Positions 28,061 to 36,739 of a DNA stretch of 64,000 nucleotides are shown one piece after another. A model generated the notes under the pieces. The model saw only the letters and a program-made list of their open reading frames with translations. It had not been told where the DNA came from and did not search any database. The number at the start of each line of letters is the position of its first letter. Position 1 is the stretch's first letter. Source of the stretch: Sulfuricurvum sp. (GTDB lineage Bacteria; Campylobacterota; Campylobacteria; Campylobacterales; Sulfurimonadaceae); assembly GCF_028710345.1 (NCBI RefSeq), contig NZ_JAQTUH010000002.1, forward strand, positions 1 through 64,000, read 5' to 3'. Made by a program: the position numbers and the translations under genes.

Positions 28061-29479
28061 ATGAATCAAAAGCAAACCTATTCCGTCCGTTTGGATGGAG
28101 ATGACATTGAAACAAAACGGCGTGAAGTTCGCTCCTATTTTCACCAAAGCTACGATTTGTTTGAATCGTTGTTTGAATTGCTAAAGAGCGATAAAGTCTA
28201 TTATCTGCAATCCGAGCCGACCCGCCATCCGATGATTTTTTATTTCGGGCATACGGCGATTTTTTATATTAATAAATTAGTCGCTTCGGGTGCATTAAAA
28301 GAGCGTATTAACCCCCATTTCGAAGAGCTGTTTGCCGTCGGTGTGGACGAGATGACGTGGGATGCCAGCAGTGATTCCTTCAGATGGCCGAGTGTGGATG
28401 CCGTGAGGGAATACCGTAACCGTGTGCGTGAACTTGTCGATTCGATGATAACCTCTTTACCGATGAATTTACCGATTACCCAAGCAGATCCGTTTTGGGC
28501 GATTTGGATGGGGATAGAGCATGAGCGTATCCACATCGAGACATCGAGTGTCCTGCACCGTCAGATGCCGCTTGAGCATATCCGTGAGAGTGAAAAATTT
28601 CCGATGTGTCCGGTTGCAGGGGATGCATTGGAAAATGGATTGGTTATTTTTAAACCCCAGACGATTCGTTTGGGCAAAGGGGATGGTGATAATGGTCGGT
28701 ATGGTTGGGATAATGAATACGGAGAGCAATCCTATGAAGTTGGGCCGTTTCAAGCCTCGAAATATTTGGTGAGTAACGGCGAGTTTATGGATTTTGTGGT
28801 GGCGAAGGGGTATGAAACATCGCGTTGGTGGGATGAAGAGGGGTTGAAATTTTTAGAGATACGTAGCGCTATTTGTCCCCCTTTTTGGATACCCCAAGAG
28901 GATGGAAGTTATAAATTTCGTACGTTGAGCAGTGAAATAGAGATGCCCTATAATTGGCCGGTAGAGGTCAATGCCCTCGAAGCTGAAGCGTTTTGCCGAT
29001 GGAAAAGTGTCCAAGAGGGGATAGTGTATCGCCTCCCCAGTGAAGCGGAATACGCTGTGTTGGTTGAGGTGTGTGAAGTGGATGAGGCGGTATTTGATGA
29101 TACGCACTCAAATCTCAATTTCGCCCATTACGCCTCATCGGTTCCGGTGGATACCTATGCGCATGGGAAATTGTACGATGTGATTGGAAACGTGTGGCAG
29201 TGGACACAGACCCAGATGGCACCGTTCGAGGGATTTTTTACCCATCCGTGGTATGCTGATTTTACCGAGCCGACGTTTGATGGGAAACACAACATGATAA
29301 AAGGGGGTTCTTGGGCATCAACAGGCAACGAGATACTCAAGAGTTCACGCTATGCGTTTCGTCGCCATTTTACGCAACATGCTGGTTTTCGGTATGTGGT
29401 AGGTGAGGGTGAAAACGAGAGCAAAAAATATGAAAATATAGCGCAGATGTTTGATGGGTGGAAAAAACGGTATGGATGA
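28061..29479 (+). CDS. ovoA: 5-histidylcysteine sulfoxide synthase (OvoA, without methyltransferase domain)
   Basis: A 472-residue nonheme-iron enzyme joining cysteine to C5 of histidine in ovothiol synthesis. The DinB-like N-domain supplies iron ligands His64 in FGHTAIFYIN and His154/His158 in EHERIHIETS. The OvoA-type sequence RINPHFEELFAVGVDEMTWD near 92-111 separates it from ergothioneine EgtB. A formylglycine-enzyme-like C-domain follows, with EVNALEAEAFCRWKS, YRLPSEAEY, DVIGNVWQWT, KGGSWAS and RYAFRRHF. Well-studied OvoA proteins carry an extra C-terminal SAM methyltransferase; here the protein ends after the synthase domains. It overlaps ovoB by 8 bases. Confidence 0.88.
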   Translation: MNQKQTYSVRLDGDDIETKRREVRSYFHQSYDLFESLFELLKSDKVYYLQSEPTRHPMIFYFGHTAIFYINKLVASGALKERINPHFEELFAVGVDEMTWDASSDSFRWPSVDAVREYRNRVRELVDSMITSLPMNLPITQADPFWAIWMGIEHERIHIETSSVLHRQMPLEHIRESEKFPMCPVAGDALENGLVIFKPQTIRLGKGDGDNGRYGWDNEYGEQSYEVGPFQASKYLVSNGEFMDFVVAKGYETSRWWDEEGLKFLEIRSAICPPFWIPQEDGSYKFRTLSSEIEMPYNWPVEVNALEAEAFCRWKSVQEGIVYRLPSEAEYAVLVEVCEVDEAVFDDTHSNLNFAHYASSVPVDTYAHGKLYDVIGNVWQWTQTQMAPFEGFFTHPWYADFTEPTFDGKHNMIKGGSWASTGNEILKSSRYAFRRHFTQHAGFRYVVGEGENESKKYENIAQMFDGWKKRYG

Positions 29480-30641
29480 GTTTCGTTTCATTGACCGCTC
29501 TACTACCAATGCCGAAAAATATACCCTGCGCGAGAAGCTTTTCGGAGTGAATGAGGTGCAGCCTCTGTGGGTTGCCGATATGGATTTTGCAACTCCGAAA
29601 TGTGTTTTAGATGCGGTGAGTGAGCGGTTAAAACATCCGATAATCGGGTATGAGATACTGCCTTCCTCTGCTTACGAAGCACAAATCGAGTGGTTTAAAG
29701 AGCATCATGATTTTGTGATGGAGCGGGAGTGGTTGAGCTACTCTCCATCGGTTGTTGCTTCACTGGGGTGTGCGATACGTGCATTGAGTGAGGTAGATGA
29801 TGAGGTGATCGTGATGGATCCCGTCTATCCCCCATTTTACTCGATGGTGCGGGATAATCATCGTCGTTTGATTCTTCATCCGTTGCACCAAGATGATGAA
29901 GGTGTTTACCGCTTTGACATTGAAAAGTTACGCTCTCAAATCACCTCGAAAACCAAACTCTTAGTCCTCTGTTCACCGCATAATCCGATAGGACGTGTAT
30001 GGTCACGTGAGGAGTTGGTTGAATTAAGCGGCTTGTGTTTGGAATATGGCATTGTGATTATCAGCGATGAGATACATTGTGATTTGGTTTACCCTGAACA
30101 CAAACATATCCCGATAGCCTCTCTCTCATCTGATGTGTGTAATGCGACCGTTACCCTTATGGGGAGTGGTAAAACCTTTAATATGGCGGGATTTTCGATT
30201 TCGACGGTGTGTATTGCTGATGAAACGATGCGAAAACGCTATGCTGAAGAGCAACACCGTCTCCATTGGGGTGATGGTGCACTCCTCTCTCATGTGGCGT
30301 TTGAAGCGGCCTATCGGCACGGTGGTGAGTGGCATCAAAAACTGCTATATCGTTTGGATGAAAACCGTCAAAAAGTGGTACGTGCGTTTGAAAATACGGA
30401 AATAAGAGTAAATGCCCCGCAAGCAACCTATCTGGCATGGCTTGATTGTCGTGCACTGGGGATGGGTAATCGGGCATTACGGGAGTTTTTTGTGCAACAA
30501 GCGGGGGTAGGGTTGAGTGCAGGGATCAGTTTCGGACGGGAAGGATCTGGCTTTATGCGTCTGAACTTTGCCCTCTCCTTTGAAATGCTGGAGCGTGCAT
30601 TGGAGAAAATTACCCACGCACTAGAAAATTTGGAGCGATGA
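29472..30641 (+). CDS. ovoB: PLP-dependent C-S lyase, probable OvoB sulfoxide lyase
   Basis: A 389-residue MalY/PatB-type fold-I PLP enzyme. The cofactor Lys is about K234 in GSGKTFNMAGF; PLWVADMDFATP sits near the N-terminus, LCSPHNPIGRVW and IISDEIHCDLVYP in the middle, and RLNFA near the end. Such enzymes cleave C-S bonds of cystathionine and relatives. Translational coupling to ovoA makes OvoB, which releases 5-thiohistidine from histidylcysteine sulfoxide, the best role; cystathionine beta-lyase is the alternative. The start at 29472 (ATG inside ATGGATGA) fits the conserved N-terminus better than the upstream codon at 29451. Confidence 0.8.
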   Translation: MDEFRFIDRSTTNAEKYTLREKLFGVNEVQPLWVADMDFATPKCVLDAVSERLKHPIIGYEILPSSAYEAQIEWFKEHHDFVMEREWLSYSPSVVASLGCAIRALSEVDDEVIVMDPVYPPFYSMVRDNHRRLILHPLHQDDEGVYRFDIEKLRSQITSKTKLLVLCSPHNPIGRVWSREELVELSGLCLEYGIVIISDEIHCDLVYPEHKHIPIASLSSDVCNATVTLMGSGKTFNMAGFSISTVCIADETMRKRYAEEQHRLHWGDGALLSHVAFEAAYRHGGEWHQKLLYRLDENRQKVVRAFENTEIRVNAPQATYLAWLDCRALGMGNRALREFFVQQAGVGLSAGISFGREGSGFMRLNFALSFEMLERALEKITHALENLER

Positions 30642-31057
30642 TGAGCGAGACATTAGCCAAGATAGAGGATTTTTTATCCGAACACCATCTCCTCTCCTTG
30701 GCAACCATAGGGGATGAATTATGGTGCTGTTCTCTTTTTTACGTTTTTGATGCGGATACGGTAGCCTTTATCGTCGCAACCGACCCTGAGACACTTCACG
30801 GACAAAATATACGCTACAACCACACGGTAGCCGGAACAGTAGCGTTAGAGACCAAAACGGTCGGGAAGATTCAAGGGATTCAGTTTCGCGGTGTGATGCG
30901 TTTAGCCGATGAGCATAAAGAGCTTTATTACAAAGCGTACCCTTATGCGTTGGCAATGAATCCGACGTTGTGGAGTATCCGTCTCGATGAGATAAAATTT
31001 ACTGATAATCGATTGGGATTTGGGAAAAAACTCACTTGGAAGAGGGAAGAGTTTTAA
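30638..31057 (+). CDS. Small PNPOx-like FMN-binding split-barrel protein (YhbP/UPF0306-like)
   Basis: A 139-residue single-domain protein with a pyridoxamine-phosphate-oxidase-like split-barrel pattern: an N-terminal helix with LSEHHLLSLATI, DELWCCSLFYVFD, then VAFIVATDPETLHGQNI, then VAGTVALETKTVGKIQGIQFRG. E. coli YhbP is a structural relative of unknown function. It overlaps the ovoB stop (ATGA), so it forms a three-gene unit with ovoA-ovoB. A redox role on thiohistidine is possible but unproved. Confidence 0.72.
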   Translation: MMSETLAKIEDFLSEHHLLSLATIGDELWCCSLFYVFDADTVAFIVATDPETLHGQNIRYNHTVAGTVALETKTVGKIQGIQFRGVMRLADEHKELYYKAYPYALAMNPTLWSIRLDEIKFTDNRLGFGKKLTWKREEF

Positions 31058-31224
31058 GCTCAAACAATACGCAACTTTTCCCGCTCGAACTAAGGACGAC
31101 TTGTGAGGGTATAAATTTACTTTTAAACCCATAGGCTCTGCATCCATGAGGCTGGTGTGGCTCCCATGTGACAAAATAATGGACACATTTTTGACAGATA
31201 ATTTTTTGCATAGGAAATTTTACC

Positions 31225-31230
31225 TATAAT
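31225..31230 (+). promoter_or_regulatory. Candidate -10 box upstream of dut
   Basis: TATAAT lies 35 bases before the dut start in a 207-base gap that otherwise shows no gene I can support. Confidence 0.35.
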
Positions 31231-31264
31231 TTGCATAAATTTAAAATCTGATTATAGGATACTC

Positions 31265-31951
31265 ATGAATAAACTACTCAGTATGCTCACATTGCAGCAA
31301 GAACTTAATGACTCTACCAACGGGATAGGTTGGGAAAAAGGGGTTACCAAGAACGGGAAAGTCATCAATTGGCGTCGATGTATCACGATGGAGTGTGCGG
31401 AGATGATTGATTCGTTCGGATGGAAACACTGGAAAAGCATTGCCCAAGAGACTGATTATGCTAATCTGCAAATCGAGATTGTCGATGTGTGGCATTTTGT
31501 GATGAGTTTAGTCCTCGAATTTACCAAAAATAGCGGTGCTGAGTCCATCGAAGAGTTGGCAACTCGTATTTCTCAAACCCCAGAGTATCAAAAATTAGTC
31601 GATAATGCACCACTTGCTTTTGCCGAAGATACACTGTTGATGGTAAAGATTGAAAACGTGATGCGCCTCTCTCTCATTCCAATCTCTCCCGAAATGATTG
31701 GTGCATTAATCGAGGAGTTTTTTGAATTGGTGTACATGGGTGGATTGAATCTGACACAACTTTATCGTCTGTATGTGGGTAAAAATATCCTCAACCAATT
31801 CCGTCAAGATCATGGCTACAAAGAGGGGACGTATCTCAAAATGTGGGATGGGTTAGAAGATAATGCAGTCATGAAACGTGCATGGGAAGATGAGCCCGAC
31901 ATGAGCCCGCAAGAATTATACGCTGTTTTAAAAACCGTTTATCCGGCGTAA
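31265..31951 (+). CDS. dut: Dimeric all-alpha dUTPase (dUTP diphosphatase)
   Basis: A 228-residue MazG/dUTPase-superfamily enzyme hydrolysing dUTP to dUMP. The metal-binding acidic pairs are visible: TMECAEMIDSFGWKHWK near 43-59 (EXXE/D) and QIEIVDVWHFVMS near 67-79 (EXXD). The DHGYKEGTYLKMWDG segment near 179-193 is characteristic of the dimeric type found in Campylobacter. It is monocistronic and converges on lpxL. Confidence 0.92.
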   Translation: MNKLLSMLTLQQELNDSTNGIGWEKGVTKNGKVINWRRCITMECAEMIDSFGWKHWKSIAQETDYANLQIEIVDVWHFVMSLVLEFTKNSGAESIEELATRISQTPEYQKLVDNAPLAFAEDTLLMVKIENVMRLSLIPISPEMIGALIEEFFELVYMGGLNLTQLYRLYVGKNILNQFRQDHGYKEGTYLKMWDGLEDNAVMKRAWEDEPDMSPQELYAVLKTVYPA

Positions 31952-32018
31952 AATTTTCAACTTCAACGCCAAAGGAATCCATCCTTTTGGCTACGCTAAT
32001 CGCTTGGATTACTAAAGC

Positions 32019-32034
32019 CTGCCCTATCGGGCAG
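32019..32034. terminator. Hairpin between convergent dut and lpxL
   Basis: CTGCCC-TATC-GGGCAG forms a perfect 6-bp stem that spans the lpxL stop codon. T-rich sequence follows on the plus side (AATATATTTCTT). It could serve both convergent genes; the poor T-run makes it moderate. Confidence 0.4.
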
Positions 32035-32908
32035 AATATATTTCTTGATACTCACCCTTCCATCGCTTGTGACACCAGAACCATAGTTTTGGATGTTCGC
32101 GAATCACCTTTTCGAGTCCGTTCACTTGTTTTTGGGTTGCTTCTATAATCGAGTGTTCATCACTATTTTCTACGCTAATGGGCTCTTCAAAACGGAGCGT
32201 GTAGTGTTCTTCATCCTCACTTGTGATATAGACACCCACGATAGGGGCATTAAATTTTGCCGATAAAGATGCTGCCGATGAAGTGTGGTAAGTTTCATGT
32301 CCGAAAAAGAGGGTTTTGACCCCGACGCGTGCGTTACTCGCTTGGTCGATCATGAGAAGAATCGAACGACCGTTTTTAAGTGCTTTGGCGACGTGTTTGA
32401 GTGCGCCATTTTTTTCGGCAAGCTCCATACGGTGATTGGTACGGGCTTCGAGGAGATAGGGGTCAAATGACGATGTACTAAACTCTTTGTAGATGGATGA
32501 GACGGGAGTAATCAGTGATGAGAGTGCGGCACCACCAAGCTCCCAGTTTCCAAAATGGGCAGATACAAAGATGATCCCTCTGTGCTGAGCTAATAGCGCA
32601 TCGACTTTTGAGCGATTTTCAAAGCTCACTACTGATGCAACCTCTTCTGCACTATTACGTCTGTTTTCCATCGTTTGGAGAAAATTGAGGGCAAGATTAC
32701 GGTAACAGTACGATTCAATCTCTTTTTTTATTTGGGGATTCAGTGACTCTCCAAACGCAAAATTTACATTGGCTTTAATGATCCGATTACGAGAGTGTGC
32801 TAGATGATGAACGAGAGATGCGAGGGAGGTAAAGATGGACTTTCTCCAGCTTTTCGGTAGATGCATCAAGCACCAATCAAAGAGTAAAAAAAGGCGGTAT
32901 CCAATCAT
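32024..32908 (-). CDS. lpxL: Lipid A late acyltransferase (LpxL/HtrB family)
   Basis: A 294-residue inner-membrane acyltransferase adding a secondary acyl chain to lipid A. It has one N-terminal hydrophobic stretch and the catalytic HX4E motif in FVSAHFGNWELGGAAL (near 117-132), followed by a conserved MIDQASNARVGVKTLFFG segment. Whether it adds lauroyl or another chain cannot be read from sequence. It overlaps the upstream waaC by 4 bases, so acylation and core heptose addition are encoded together. Confidence 0.91.
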   Translation of the reverse strand: MIGYRLFLLFDWCLMHLPKSWRKSIFTSLASLVHHLAHSRNRIIKANVNFAFGESLNPQIKKEIESYCYRNLALNFLQTMENRRNSAEEVASVVSFENRSKVDALLAQHRGIIFVSAHFGNWELGGAALSSLITPVSSIYKEFSTSSFDPYLLEARTNHRMELAEKNGALKHVAKALKNGRSILLMIDQASNARVGVKTLFFGHETYHTSSAASLSAKFNAPIVGVYITSEDEEHYTLRFEEPISVENSDEHSIIEATQKQVNGLEKVIREHPKLWFWCHKRWKGEYQEIYSAR

Positions 32909-33885
32909 AAAAGCTCCTTGAGCAATTTCACAATCGATTCAGGGGAGATGTCACGAATCGAAAAATCGTTACGGTTAATTTTAAAAATATTGACTTGTGA
33001 GGGGGATTTGATAAAACGGTTGATTGACGTTGGATAAATCATCCGCTCATTTGTGGGTCCAAAGAGGGTGATAGAGGCTCGGTTCATCGCCCACGCGATG
33101 TGGGTTGGCCCCGTGTCATTACCGATAGTAAGACGGCATTGATCGATAAAATCAACCAATTCGATGAGGGACATTTTTGGGGCAATGGTTGCATTGTTAC
33201 AGTGTTGGGCTATCCATTGGGCATCTTCATATTCCGTTGAACTCCCCCAAATCAGATGACACGGATAGGGGAGGAGATCGCAGAGGGTGGCGAACTGCTC
33301 TTTTGGATAACATTTTGATGGCCATGATGCCCCGATTACAAGGGCGATTTTAGCCTCATTAGGAGAGGATAAACCTGAAAAAATAGGTATTTTTTCCTCT
33401 ATCAATGCATCGGAGTAGGGGATGTTTAATGCTTCGCAGATTACCATCACATTGCGTTTGATGACATTAAGATCATAAGCGATAGTGGAGGTGGTGTCAT
33501 AAAACCATGAGGCAACCCCTTCACGGGCACTTTTGAAATCAAAACCGTGTACTTTACCGGGTAAAAATGTCGCAACGAGTGCCGATTTGAGTAATCCTTG
33601 TGCATCGATAATGTAATCGTATTTCTCCCGTGATCGAAGGGTATGGACCATCTCTTTGAGAAGTGAAAAATGTTTTGTTTTTTTGAGCCGTTTGAGAGGG
33701 ATAGGGATCACTTCATGGATAAGGGGGTGGTTTTTTAGTATGGGAGCAAACGCCTCTTCGACAAACCAATCGATACGTGCATTGGGGTAATAGGCGTGGA
33801 TAATTTGCAATACTACAGCGGTGTTGACAATGTCTCCAAGTGCGCTGAGACGGACGATGGCGATACGGAGTTTGGAATTATTCAT
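32905..33885 (-). CDS. waaC: Lipopolysaccharide heptosyltransferase I
   Basis: A 326-residue GT9 glycosyltransferase adding the first heptose to Kdo2-lipid A. The N-terminal IVRLSALGDIVNTAVVL (near 9-25) with the Asp of ALGD is the family catalytic base, and the C-terminal TIGNDTGPTHIAWAMN with TLFGPTNERM is the ADP-heptose site. It is coupled to lpxL downstream and has a 178-base promoter region shared with the divergent gene at 34064. Confidence 0.92.
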   Translation of the reverse strand: MNNSKLRIAIVRLSALGDIVNTAVVLQIIHAYYPNARIDWFVEEAFAPILKNHPLIHEVIPIPLKRLKKTKHFSLLKEMVHTLRSREKYDYIIDAQGLLKSALVATFLPGKVHGFDFKSAREGVASWFYDTTSTIAYDLNVIKRNVMVICEALNIPYSDALIEEKIPIFSGLSSPNEAKIALVIGASWPSKCYPKEQFATLCDLLPYPCHLIWGSSTEYEDAQWIAQHCNNATIAPKMSLIELVDFIDQCRLTIGNDTGPTHIAWAMNRASITLFGPTNERMIYPTSINRFIKSPSQVNIFKINRNDFSIRDISPESIVKLLKELL

Positions 33886-33968
33886 AAGGATAACTATAGC
33901 GCAACTAAGCTATAATCACCATAATACTCAATGTTATACACCAAAACGAATACATCCGTTTTGGTGGC

Positions 33969-34022
33969 AGGGACAAATGTCCCTACAACCCCCTGAAGCT
34001 ACAAAAAAACTATGTTTTTTTG
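33969..34022. repeat. Two perfect hairpins in the waaC / 34064 divergent gap
   Basis: AGGGAC-AAAT-GTCCCT (33969-33984) and C-A7-C-TAT-G-T7-G (34002-34022, 9-bp stem) stand 17 bases apart between two divergent genes. The second ends 42 bases before the start codon at 34064. Neither is where a terminator is needed, so a regulatory or leftover element is possible. Confidence 0.45.
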
Positions 34023-34063
34023 AGAATTTAAGGGTTTAGTTATAAAATATAAGAAGGTAAAAA

Positions 34064-34972
34064 ATGGTCGTTCAAGACATACAGCAGTTTTCTGAAATTC
34101 GTCCCAAAGCACGTGCCTATTTTTGTTATCTTTTCCAAAAAAATCTTCCGAACCATCTCCCCTCAGCAACCGTAGAAGCAATCACAGCACGTTTGCGTAA
34201 AATCAAAGGGGATTTACAAGGAACCGAAGCGGTTTATCTTCTTGATGAGACGGGAACTCAAGTGGGACCCACCTATCTCAAAGAGGGGAAGAAAGAGGAT
34301 GATAACGGAAAAAATCGCTCAACTCGCGCCTATTATTACCGTGCGATGCATGAGCGACGATGTACGATTACCGATCCTTACCCTTCATTACTCAACGATG
34401 AACTAACGGTTACGGCATCAGAGCCTATTTTTGACGAGCACGGCGAGATTATTTATGTCGCCTGTTTGGATATGCCGCTTACCGAAGTGCTCCGTATTGC
34501 CCATCCATTAGCCGCCGAATCGATTGCCGGAAAATTCTTTCGCACTATCTATGCCCTTTTTTCCCTCGCATTAGCGTTTGTTGCCCTCCTGTTGTTTGTC
34601 AAAGGATTTGAGGGATTTTTGTCTCACGGTATCGGCGGTTATGATAAGATTGAGATCAAAGATATTTTTGAATCGACGATTTTACTCACCCTCTCTCTTG
34701 CTACGTTTGATTTGGTCAAAACGTTGTTTGAAGAGGAGGTATTAGGTCGGAGTAAAAAAGATCCTGAATCGGAAGTGCATAAAACGATGGTACGCTTTTT
34801 GGGCTCAATCATTATCGCCCTCTCCATCGAAGCGCTAATGCTCGTCTTTAAATTTGCGATGACCGATCCAGCTATGCTGATTAATGCCATTTATATTATC
34901 GGAGGGGTTTCTACCTTGCTTATCGGATTGGCAGTCTATATAAAACTTACACGTTTAAAGGATCCTTCGTGA
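34064..34972 (+). CDS. Cache/PDC-like sensor membrane protein without output domain
   Basis: A 302-residue protein. The first 150 residues resemble a Cache/PDC sensor fold: AVYLLDETGTQVG, then RAYYYRAMHERRCTITDPYPS, then EPIFDEHGEIIYVACLDMPL. Four hydrophobic helices follow at about 159-179, 203-221, 244-264 and 271-294. There is no signal peptide or first TM helix, so the Cache domain appears cytoplasmic unless exported otherwise, and no kinase, GGDEF, HAMP or MCP module follows. The stop overlaps the hisH start (GTGA), so it is coupled to histidine genes. The function is unknown. Confidence 0.65.
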   Translation: MVVQDIQQFSEIRPKARAYFCYLFQKNLPNHLPSATVEAITARLRKIKGDLQGTEAVYLLDETGTQVGPTYLKEGKKEDDNGKNRSTRAYYYRAMHERRCTITDPYPSLLNDELTVTASEPIFDEHGEIIYVACLDMPLTEVLRIAHPLAAESIAGKFFRTIYALFSLALAFVALLLFVKGFEGFLSHGIGGYDKIEIKDIFESTILLTLSLATFDLVKTLFEEEVLGRSKKDPESEVHKTMVRFLGSIIIALSIEALMLVFKFAMTDPAMLINAIYIIGGVSTLLIGLAVYIKLTRLKDPS

Positions 34973-35580
34973 TAGGGATAGTCGATTACAATATGGGCAA
35001 TCTTGCCAGTGTTAAAAATGCATTTGATCTGTTGGGTGAGAAGGTTGTTGTGGAATCCGATCCTCATAAACTTATCCAGTATGATCGACTGATTTTACCC
35101 GGTGTGGGAGCATTCGGGGATGCGATGGAGCATCTAAAAATGCACGGGATGGATGAAGCAGTACGTGAATATGCCGCAAGCGGGAAATATCTTTTGGGTA
35201 TTTGTTTGGGGATGCAGTTATTGTTTGATTCAAGTGAAGAATTTGGACTCTCCAACGGACTTGGATTGGTAAAAGGGCGCGTTGTAGCGTTTGACAGCAG
35301 CCGTTTTCATACACCATTAAAAGTTCCCCACATGGGCTGGAACCGAATGTTTACTAAAGAACACCCGCTATTTAGCGGATTAGATGAAGCCCATTATCTC
35401 TATTTTGTCCACTCGTATCATGCTTTGTGTGAAAACGAAAAGGATAGCATCGGAGAGTCTGTGTATGGTTACCGTTTTACCAGTGCTGTTGCTCATAACA
35501 ACGTGATGGGGATTCAGCCTCATCCTGAAAAAAGCCACCAAAACGGTTTAAAGATTCTTAAAAATTTTATCAATTTATAA
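34969..35580 (+). CDS. hisH: Imidazole glycerol phosphate synthase, glutaminase subunit
   Basis: A 203-residue class I glutamine amidotransferase that gives ammonia to HisF. The nucleophile Cys is in LLGICLGMQLLF (near 75-86), and the His/Glu pair is in GIQPHPEKSH near 181-190. The start GTG overlaps the previous stop. hisA follows after 10 bases; hisF is not in the window. Confidence 0.95.
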   Translation: MIGIVDYNMGNLASVKNAFDLLGEKVVVESDPHKLIQYDRLILPGVGAFGDAMEHLKMHGMDEAVREYAASGKYLLGICLGMQLLFDSSEEFGLSNGLGLVKGRVVAFDSSRFHTPLKVPHMGWNRMFTKEHPLFSGLDEAHYLYFVHSYHALCENEKDSIGESVYGYRFTSAVAHNNVMGIQPHPEKSHQNGLKILKNFINL

Positions 35581-35590
35581 AAGGGTATGA

Positions 35591-36289
35591 ATGACAATAT
35601 TTCCGGCAATCGATCTTAAAGACGGTAAAGCGGTACGTTTGACCAAAGGGCTTATGGAGAGTGCAAAAATCTACTCCGATACCCCTTGGGAATTGGTGAA
35701 AACGTTTGAAGAGATGGGGGCGCAGTGGGTTCACTTGGTCGATCTTAACGGTGCATTTGCGGGTGAGCCGAAAAACTTAGAACAAATTCGTCTGATTCGT
35801 GAAAATTGTAATGTTAAACTACAGCTTGGTGGCGGTATCCGTGATGAAGAGACGATTAAACGGTATTTGGAACTCGGTATTGATCGTCTTATCCTTGGCT
35901 CCATTGCCCTACGTAACCCTGAATTCGTAAAAACGATGGCGGCGAAGTACCCTATCGTCGTCGGAATCGATGCGATTGATGGTTTTGTCGCGGTTGAGGG
36001 ATGGGGTGAAGTGAGTGAGATGCGCGCTACCGATTTGGCACGCGCTTTTGCCGATGCGGGAGTAGAAGCGATTATTTGTACCGATGTGGGACGTGATGGT
36101 ACACTTTCGGGTGTAAATGTCGATTTTACATTGGAGATTGCACGTGCTTCTGGTGTACCAACGATTGCCAGCGGTGGTGTAAAAGGTGATTCGGATATCG
36201 AAGCGTTGCTCCAAAGTGGCGAAATATCGGGTGTAATCGTCGGAAAAGCTTTTTATGAGGGAAGAATTGAGCTAAAACGGTTCTTTTAA
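35591..36289 (+). CDS. hisA: ProFAR isomerase
   Basis: A 232-residue TIM-barrel enzyme of histidine synthesis performing an Amadori rearrangement. The catalytic Asp is in [14 protein letters not shown] (near 4-17) and a second in [13 protein letters not shown] near 158-170. The phosphate sites [13 protein letters not shown] and IASGGVKG are both present. It is coupled to hisH. Confidence 0.95.
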   Translation: MTIFPAIDLKDGKAVRLTKGLMESAKIYSDTPWELVKTFEEMGAQWVHLVDLNGAFAGEPKNLEQIRLIRENCNVKLQLGGGIRDEETIKRYLELGIDRLILGSIALRNPEFVKTMAAKYPIVVGIDAIDGFVAVEGWGEVSEMRATDLARAFADAGVEAIICTDVGRDGTLSGVNVDFTLEIARASGVPTIASGGVKGDSDIEALLQSGEISGVIVGKAFYEGRIELKRFF

Positions 36290-36321
36290 ACTTCACACAA
36301 ACTTCATTTGGCTATTATTTG

Positions 36322-36327
36322 TATAAT
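36322..36327 (+). promoter_or_regulatory. Candidate -10 box for cheY
   Basis: TATAAT (in GTATAATTAAT) lies 37 bases before the cheY start in the 75-base gap after hisA. Confidence 0.5.
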
Positions 36328-36364
36328 TAATCTTGAATAAGACATCGATTACAAAGGAAAAACT

Positions 36365-36739
36365 TTGAAATTATTGGTTGTAGACGATAGCTCAACAATG
36401 CGTCGTATCATTAAAAATACTCTTTCACGTCTTGGTTATGAAGATGTTCTTGAAGGTGAAGACGGCCTTCAAGGGTGGGCAGCACTCAATGAAAATAGCG
36501 ATGTTGGTATGTTGATTACCGATTGGAATATGCCGGAGATGAATGGACTTGAATTGGTTAGAAAAGTGCGCGGTGATGCACGTTTTTCTGATTTACCGAT
36601 TATTATGGTTACAACAGAAGGTGGAAAAGCGGAAGTTATTACTGCCCTGAAAGCTGGCGTTAATAACTATATCGTAAAACCTTTCACCCCTCAAGTCCTC
36701 AAAGAAAAACTTGCAGCAGTCCTTGGCACAGAGGGTTGA
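36365..36739 (+). CDS. cheY: Chemotaxis response regulator CheY
   Basis: A 124-residue single receiver domain. The acidic pair is in LLVVDDSSTMRR, the phospho-acceptor Asp in ITDWNMPEMNG (near residue 53), the Thr in MVTTEGG and the Lys in YIVKPFTP. It carries phospho-signals from CheA to FliM. The start is TTG with AAAGGA spaced 6 bases upstream. It leads cheY-prmA-ftsH-psd-like-pssA, an order I recall from C. jejuni. Confidence 0.95.
   Translation: MKLLVVDDSSTMRRIIKNTLSRLGYEDVLEGEDGLQGWAALNENSDVGMLITDWNMPEMNGLELVRKVRGDARFSDLPIIMVTTEGGKAEVITALKAGVNNYIVKPFTPQVLKEKLAAVLGTEG

Noticed and set aside
28061-29479. Ergothioneine synthase EgtB
   Set aside because: The RINPHFEELFAVGVDEMTWD region and coupling to a C-S lyase fit OvoA; there is no egtD nearby.
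30902-31186. Open frame of 94 codons on the minus strand after the split-barrel gene
   Set aside because: It overlaps the end of the split-barrel gene and has no recognisable family or ribosome site. Only about 130 bases are intergenic. It could be a remnant, but I cannot support it as a gene.
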